Assembly: GCA_032717465.1 (NCBI GenBank)
Contig: CM064671.1
Coordinates: 59,670,859 to 59,734,858 of the forward strand
DNA: 64,000 bases
Direction: 5' to 3'
DNA from: Coenobita brevimanus
Lineage: Eukaryota > Arthropoda > Malacostraca > Decapoda > Coenobitidae
Part shown: positions 57,215 to 64,000 of the stretch, piece by piece
Layout of the letters: each line of letters begins with the position of its first letter
Position numbering within the stretch: the first letter of the stretch is position 1
Translations under genes and position numbers: made by a program
The notes under the pieces: model-generated
What the model was told of the DNA's origin: nothing
The model's database searches: none
The model's input: only the letters and a program-made list of their open reading frames with translations

Positions 57215-57839
57215 TCATATAAAGTTACACCTGTCATAGAGGACAGACAGACAACCGAACAAACAAACCTTTTCTTTTCAGTACATACTGATTACATGTT
57301 ACATTACTGAAGGGGTTAAAGGTGAATATTCCCATGAAGATAATAACCCTTTGAACGAATATATCTGCACCAACAGCGAGGAAGTAGAAGGCTTTTGACT
57401 TATGTTTATCCAGTGCATGAGGGTCATTAAAGCTATGCATTTTTGTTAAGATCCTACCTTTTGGAACAGGTCACAGAACAATCATATTTTTATCCAGGTG
57501 AACAGGGTTAATGGGGAAACATACTTTGCCCAATAGTCTGACCAGGTTGGAAATCGAACTTGGACTTTCCCAGTTGTGAGCTGGTTTAATGAATCCTTAC
57601 AAAACCGGTTCCCCCAACTCAGAGGTATAAAGGTAAGTTGAAGGACAAAAACTATCAGTGACTCTAAAGGGGATCAGTGAAACCCCTTGTTGGAGCAATG
57701 AGTCAACCTTTACATTTTCTTTTATATAAAATTTTATTCTTTCCCCTTCATTTAAGGTGGGGTGCCTTACATGCTTAGCTGTGTTTGGCTCAGGATACAG
57801 GGATCAGGTAGCACATACAGCTCTTCTTAATGTGGTGGA

Positions 57840-58200
57840 AGCAAAGACTCTTCTTCTCATCAACTCCTTCCCCTTTATTGAACCTCTTCAACCTCCCTCG
57901 TTTCGCCTCAACGTTATATTCATTTCTTCTGCTATCTCTATTTCAATTGTCACTTCACGATTTGACTATCCACATGTTCCCTGCCCTCATGACAGTAGGC
58001 ATTCAATACCCACCTGGCAACACATATTCACCCCTTTTCTATTCAGCCTCATTTTTTCGTATAGCCTATTCAGGTCATCAACTCAGGAACTGTTTCCTCA
58101 ATCGGTATGTGCTGCGTATAGTTCGCATTCTTATAAACGGAATGTGTCCACATGTATCGGTTTACGGCGATTCTTGATATTGACTCTTTTGTGTTCAAAA
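57840..58200 (+). pseudogene. Possible very old LINE 3' fragment
   Basis: The patch QELFPQSVCAAYSSHSYKRN near 58085 has the same order as ELFPSAYDLQSFKRN of the fragment at 6740, and the upstream Ser/Phe-rich text has a similar flavour. The match is weak and rests on a few residues. Confidence 0.3.
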
Positions 58201-58204
58201 TTCT

Positions 58205-60115
58205 TTGTAAAGAACAGCTTTGTGTAGACTTTCAGCCTTCGATATTTCTTCTTGCTTAGCTAAAATGCAGTTGGTTAACAACCTGGCAATTACCGTGCCA
58301 CTGATTACAACTTTGCCGTTCCCTGACTTCCGCTTATCTCGCCATTATTCGTTAAAACATATTTAACCAGTAAAACACCTTCGTCGGCGAGGTACAAACG
58401 ATGCCATTTAAATCCGAAAGCATTGAAATGTCACCTTACACCCCGAGGATGCCTAGAGTATATTGATGACTATTTTCCTACCAAGCTTTATGCCTTTACG
58501 ACAAACTGTCTGACCTGTGGCCCTCTTTTGAAGATTTTCGACGTGCTGCACTTGGGCACTTGGCGCGCGTCACGTGCCACGTGCACCACCGGGGTGTGAT
58601 GAAACTTGTCAAAAACAAATTTTTAAAAATGGGGCTATCATATGGTGCGAACCACTCAGTGATCGGCCCTGTGGTTGCTGAGATATAAACTTCTCAAAAA
58701 CGTTACGGTTGGGCAGGGTCGGGCTGGGCTGACTTGGGCTACTCATATGTAAGAAAATGCAGCTACTTGACGAGAGACTCACGAGGGCTTCGCCCTCGCT
58801 CGTAATAAACTGAAGTACCCTTAGTTACAATTACAGTTGTGTGAAAGTAATTCTGCAGATATTCACTTGCTTCTCAATTATTCTTATTTTATAGTACCTC
58901 TCTTCAGCGTACCAGAAATCAGTGGGCCAGGAATTGCATTTTATTGCTATTGATGCATCTTTTTGTGCCGCATCAGGAGCACAGGGGACCCCTAGATTGG
59001 TTACTCAATCCAGACGTTTTATGGCGAGTATTCAGTAATACGTCCTTGAGTGGCATAATGTGAACACCTCCACCTACCATGGATAACTACATAACTTTAC
59101 TTGTTTCCTCTATTTATCTATTCATTATATTCTTACTACCGGGTTCCACCATGTCATATGTCATATTAATGGGCTGTGCAATTATGCACACATCATTATG
59201 ACTTTTCTCCCCGTCTATGAATTGGGTGTGGTGGGGTCTAGAACAGAAAAAGAGAAATTACGAAAAATTAACTATCAGCAACATGTTTCGTGAAATTATA
59301 ATGACATCCATACATCAGTCACGCTAAAGAAATTATGTTTCGCCCTTCCAAACCTATCTACACCCATTTCTTATGTATAACTTTTATAGGTACGGTACAT
59401 GAAGCTGGCACTCTGTTCCATCTTTTAAAACTCAACAGCCCTTCCTCACAGGCTTCCAATCGATCCAAACAATATTGTACTTTATAATGCTTGTTATATA
59501 GCTTCATTTTGCCTTCAATTCCGCCCACTTAGTACCTTAATGCAGTACTCTCTCTCTCTCTCTCTCTCTCTCAACACATGGCAGTCTTTTACCCCTTAAC
59601 CACTTCAGTACAATGACATGTTGCATTTTATTAATTATTTCAAAGATGAGTACATTCAGCATACTGTAAGAGTGGCGCCTCGTTCTGTGGAGTATAATGT
59701 TTAAACCTGAAATCGATTAGTGGGATTCAGACTCCAAAATCTGGGCAATGAATTTTGAAGTGCTTGACAATGATGGAATATATCTGGCCCTCATGTTTGC
59801 TGACTGCGCTCTGTAGTATGGGATGCAGATTGATCATACGTGATAACCAGAGGCGTTCCAAAAATGACAGTAAAAAATATTAGGGGTTTGCACTCCACTT
59901 TGCGACTTTAAGTAAGCGTCCTTGAGAAACAACTTTAGTACAATAAAGTCTCTTTATTTGCATTTCAGTACAAACAAAATTTTTACTCAATTTAATTCTT
60001 TCACTCCAATGACACACAAGGGAAAGAAAGTTTATTCAGGGTAAATCCAAACTGTTTTATTTAGGCGAGGAAAAATCGAACATTCCGAATCTTAATCGAA
60101 ACAATTTAGAACCCT
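58205..60115. other. No gene recognised
   Basis: Contains a (TC)n array at 59548-59572 and GC-richer stretches near 58550-58600 and 58700-58810. No reading frame or repeat that I recognise. Confidence 0.45.
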
Positions 60116-60118
60116 TAA

Positions 60119-60345
60119 GGCCCGTATTCTTTTTGTTTAAGGAAGCTCCCTAATATCCTTTCCTTAGCTATTAATTTTGCTTATTAATACTTAACATCAT
60201 CTTCTGTGTCATTTAAGTCACTCAGATATAATCACATTCAGCATAAACAACATACAAATTGATATTAGCCACCTGTATCCCAAAATAAATTACTAAGGAA
60301 GAGGTGCCATGGAGCTACCTTATGCGACAAGAATACGTACCTAAC
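60119..60345. mobile_element. Palindromic MITE family P, copy 5
   Basis: GGCCCGTATTCTTTTTGTTT, AAGGAAGCTCCCTAATATCC on the left. Interior: ATTCAGCATAAACAACATAC, CACCTGTATCCCAAAATAAA. Right arm: TAAGGAAGAGGTGCCATGGA ... GACAAGAATACG. Confidence 0.82.
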
Positions 60346-60349
60346 ACTA

Positions 60350-61520
60350 CTAAAATTTCCTCTGCTGAATGAACTCGTCTAAGGTTGGATTTACACTTGG
60401 CGAACGAACGTGAACAAACACTGTCGAGAAAGCATTCCTGAGCGTTCCTGTATATGATAGCATACGCCCCGGTGAGCATTCGATCAGGTTCTGGGTCCTG
60501 TGTAGTTGATGAAGGCTTCAGTATCCACACTGCAGTCATTTACATACCAGAATGTCAAGTTCAGAGACGCCAGTTATATGTGTTGAAGTTATTATAATCC
60601 ACGAGCTACTGAAGGAAAGGATGATGTTCCGACGTCCATTCAGACATTCATGTATGCTCGTTCAGGATCGATTATGCTCGCCATGTCGACCGTTCACGCC
60701 CACTACCTACGTTCGTGAGTGCTTGTGCACGTTCTTTCCACCCAAAGATAGCGCGACTGAGACACCTTATGCGACCATAGTAGAGAAAGGGGTGAAAATA
60801 AACCCCAAGAATGATTAGATTAAATCGAATAGTACATTACAGCTCCTCTATATATTACCAATTAAATTAAATAAAGAAATCAAAATATTCTGACAGAGCT
60901 TCGAGATCGTGAAGGACTTATTAACCACATAAATACAGTTGAAATAAATACAGTCTGACTGTGACAAAATGTAGGACACGTAAAAGACTGCGTGTATGTA
61001 AACGTTCGTATGTTTAATTCATAACATGCAAAGTGATATGCAAATCCCTAGCTACTAATGGTCATTTATGTAACGCCTGAGGTTATTAAGTATAGTAAGC
61101 CTGCATCCCATATTCCAGAAAGCACTCAGCAGCCATAAAGGAAGGCCAAGTACGTTCCATCATCATCACGTGCATCAGAAATCATCACCACACGCTTGGA
61201 GTCTGCATCACAATTTGCTATTTGAAATTTAAAAATAAGGCCTTAAATTTCAGTACATGTAGCAGAATGGCCTGAGACAACTTCATAATAATGGTCAGAG
61301 CATTATCATTACTTGACATTTCCTGTTAGTCTACAAATGTTGGGTGTTCTTCTCTGTTAAAAAATAAAAAAAATCTACTCATCTGCACAGCACCTTATTT
61401 ATTATGTCTATTTTCACACTGAGTTTCCTTATGGTTGACACCGTAACGTTATACACTTTCCCTAGTTCCTCTTATTACCTGTGAATTTCATGGGTCTAAT
61501 TTTATCCTTGCTTATCATAT
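60350..61520. other. No gene recognised
   Basis: The region 60380-60790 has GGATTTACACTTGGCGAACG-type text and a plus-strand frame of 88 residues (60552-60818) without recognisable motif. It could be another non-autonomous element, but ends were not found. Confidence 0.4.
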
Positions 61521-61523
61521 TCT

Positions 61524-62080
<557 letters not shown>

Positions 62081-62081
62081 G

Positions 62082-62314
62082 GTCCGTATTCTCGTCATAT
62101 AAGGACGCTGCCTAACACCTCTTCCTAGGGACTAATTTTTGGATATGGCTAGTTAATATCCATTTATACGTTATTTTTGTAGTGAATGGCATTATCGCAA
62201 GAATTTGTGTAACACAGATGATGACAGTAAAGTGTAATGCATAAAAAAAAAAAAAATCTCTGAGGATAATGTATTAGGGAGATTCATTAACCAGCGACAA
62301 TACAGGCCCAGGCT
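62082..62314. mobile_element. Palindromic MITE family P, copy 6
   Basis: GGTCCGTATTCTCGTCATAT, AAGGACGCTGCCTAACACC on the left and TGTATTAGGGAGATTCATTA, ACCAGCGACAATACAGGCC on the right. The interior is inverted as in copy 4 (GGATATGGCTAGTTAATATC). Confidence 0.82.
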
Positions 62315-62530
62315 GAACATAAATTACTTGACCGCTTTACCTCCGTGCTGTCGAGAGGGGGGAGGGGGGAATCATCTCTTAATTTTATCTAAGTAAATGT
62401 GATATCCCTTCTTATTACCCTATACCGTAGTTGAGGACATGTATGCCTCCCACAGTCTTTCAGATCTCATACTCTACAAAGATAATGTCTACATTACTTA
62501 CAACCCATGCATCCGTAGTTAATACTCTTA

Positions 62531-62754
62531 GCCCGTATTCTCTTCGATTGAGGAAAAACCCTAACATTTTTTCATAAGAGTTTTATTTTGTTTACAACAC
62601 CTTGCAGTACTCTTCTGTGTTACATAAATCCTTCTACCATCACCCTACTTGGAACAAATAACGTACAAAAATATAATAACCACCCACATCCAAGAATATA
62701 TCGCTAAGGAAGACGTGTTAGGGAGCTTTCTTCACCGACGAAAATAAGGGCCTA
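62531..62754. mobile_element. Palindromic MITE family P, copy 7
   Basis: GCCCGTATTCTCTTCGATTG, AGGAAAAACCCTAACATTTT on the left. Interior: TTGGAACAAATAACGTACAA, CACCCACATCCAAGAATATA. Right: GCTAAGGAAGACGTGTTAGG ... CCGACGAAAATAAGGGCC. Confidence 0.85.
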
Positions 62755-63039
62755 GGACTCACTTTGTTGAATAATATCGTATAGCATGACCTGAAACCCT
62801 ATACTGAGAGAGGTAAAAGAGACAGACGGCATGGGAAGTCCTGTTGAATGTCCTGTTTTTCTCTCCGTGGACTCTGAAAATCATTGAGGTTAATTCCCAG
62901 CAACGGACACTTGTGACTTCAGCCTCAGGTCAGTGTTTTTGATGTCGACTGCTGCGTTTTTACCACAAAGGTGAAAAATTAGGAAAGACGACAAGATATA
63001 TTTATGCCAACGGTACATACTGTATATTTACTTTCCGAA

Positions 63040-63625
63040 TCTCTTATACCGACTTTCAGGTTATAAAAATGTGCACATTTACACTCAAGTTCTTACACCA
63101 ATCCTTAGCTTGTAAAAAAAAAGTCTATATTATAGTATTTTACACTTCGAGGTTATAATACCAACTCTCGGCTGATAAAAATCGTTTATATAATTTTACA
63201 CTTTGAAGCACTTATACCAACTCTTAGCTGATAAAAATCATCCATATTTACACTGATGCAATTATACCAACTTTCAGCTGAGAAAAATCGACTAATGGTA
63301 CTTTCACGCTCTTATACCAAATCTGAGATGATAAAAATCGTCTGTATTTACGTTCAATCTCTTATACCAACTCTCAGCTGAAAAAATCGTCTGTACATAC
63401 AAACTTACTCTCTTTACACAGTCAGCTGATAAAAAACGTCTATATTTACTTTTCAATGCACTTACACAACTCTCAGATGATTAAATCGTCCGTAATTACA
63501 CTTCAAAACTTTTATACCACCTCAGGCGACTAAAATCGTCTGTATTTATTTTCCGGCTCTTATGCCAATCTCAGTTGATAAAAACCGTTCGAATATACTC
63601 TCAAACTCTGCCAACTCCTAAAAAA
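63040..63625 (+). repeat. About 52-bp minisatellite, about 12 units
   Basis: The unit is close to CTCTTATACCAACTCTCAGC, TGATAAAAATCGTCTGTATT, TACACTTCAA. The CAGCTGATAAAAA core recurs near 63052, 63104, 63166, 63224, 63276, 63327, 63375, 63421, 63470, 63523, 63573 and 63610, at 40-62 bp spacing. Units diverge by 10-25%. It lacks the spacer structure of a CRISPR array. Confidence 0.88.
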
Positions 63626-64000
63626 AAAAAAATCTCCTGGTAGTAAGCAAGAATTCTAAATTGTCGTGATTTAGAAATGGTTAATTGTACGAGGACTAAC
63701 ACTCCCGGCTCCTATAATCACTTAATCACATTCAGCTGCACAAAACTGTCTAGTGTGAGTTGGAATGGAATAGTGCAATTATTGCCTGGTCCGAAGGAGC
63801 GTTTAGGTGTTCATTGCGCCTCGTCATAAATAAAATATTGTGTGAATTGTTTACTTTTGACATAATCTTAGGTAGAAAGGTTAGATTAAGCAACATTAGT
63901 GAATCAGATTTTTTTCGTGTCTTGAGCAGTACCTTCTATAAGGAAAATTGTAAAGCAGATAGCGGATATACTGTCTACATTTTCATAGCTTGATTATGAA

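Noticed and set aside
57545..57600. Degenerate tRNA-like head on the minus strand (GTTCGATTTCC)
   Set aside because: Box A is poor and no SINE body or second copy was found.
60552..60818. 88-residue plus-strand frame
   Set aside because: No recognisable domain, and it lies in sequence that resembles an unresolved non-autonomous element.
63040..63625. CRISPR array
   Set aside because: Units are contiguous and diverged, with no unique spacers, and the genome is eukaryotic.

Overview
This 64-kb window looks like decapod crustacean genomic DNA. The reasons are one multi-exon gene for a divergent ionotropic receptor (IR) of the kind expanded in decapods, very dense dinucleotide microsatellites, and many nested transposable elements. 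The species cannot be told from the sequence alone. I see no bacterial or viral gene, no CRISPR array, and no tRNA or rRNA gene other than tRNA-derived SINE heads.

The only host gene I can support lies on the minus strand and fills the middle of the window. Eleven exons run from an ATG at 51178 down to a TAA at 16788. Every junction is GT-AG, all phases agree, and together they encode 650 residues: a signal peptide, a short N-terminal region, ligand-binding half S1, M1, pore, M3, ligand-binding half S2 and M4. The 1,953 coding bases are spread over 34.4 kb because introns 6 (8.8 kb) and 7 (11.8 kb) are swollen by mobile elements.

Region by region. 1-16.5 kb is intergenic. It has SINE-like repeats, two degenerate LINE pieces, a minisatellite split by a LINE, blocks of a repeat carrying TGACCTTTGACCT motifs, a TTAA-flanked piggyBac-like MITE and the first copies of a palindromic MITE family. 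16.8-51.2 kb is the IR gene. Intron 10 holds a tRNA-derived SINE between TA arrays, a palindromic MITE with a piggyBac-like MITE inside it, and more of the 15-kb repeat. Intron 7 holds two copies of an endonuclease/reverse-transcriptase retrotransposon, a broken Tc1 element and two more SINEs. Intron 6 holds a 4.8-kb hAT element with recognisable ends and target duplication, which contains a long foldback. Intron 3 holds another piggyBac-like MITE.

From 51.54 to 55.83 kb, about 360 bp upstream of the IR start codon, sits a PIF/Harbinger element with TTA duplications. A hAT MITE, two SINEs and a second small Harbinger element have inserted into it. 55.8-64 kb is intergenic and carries four more palindromic MITEs and a minisatellite of about 52 bp at 63.0-63.6 kb. 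The mobile elements appear largely decayed; the second retrotransposon copy is the most intact. No functional link between the elements and the receptor is shown, except that several lie close enough to exons or the promoter to affect splicing or expression.
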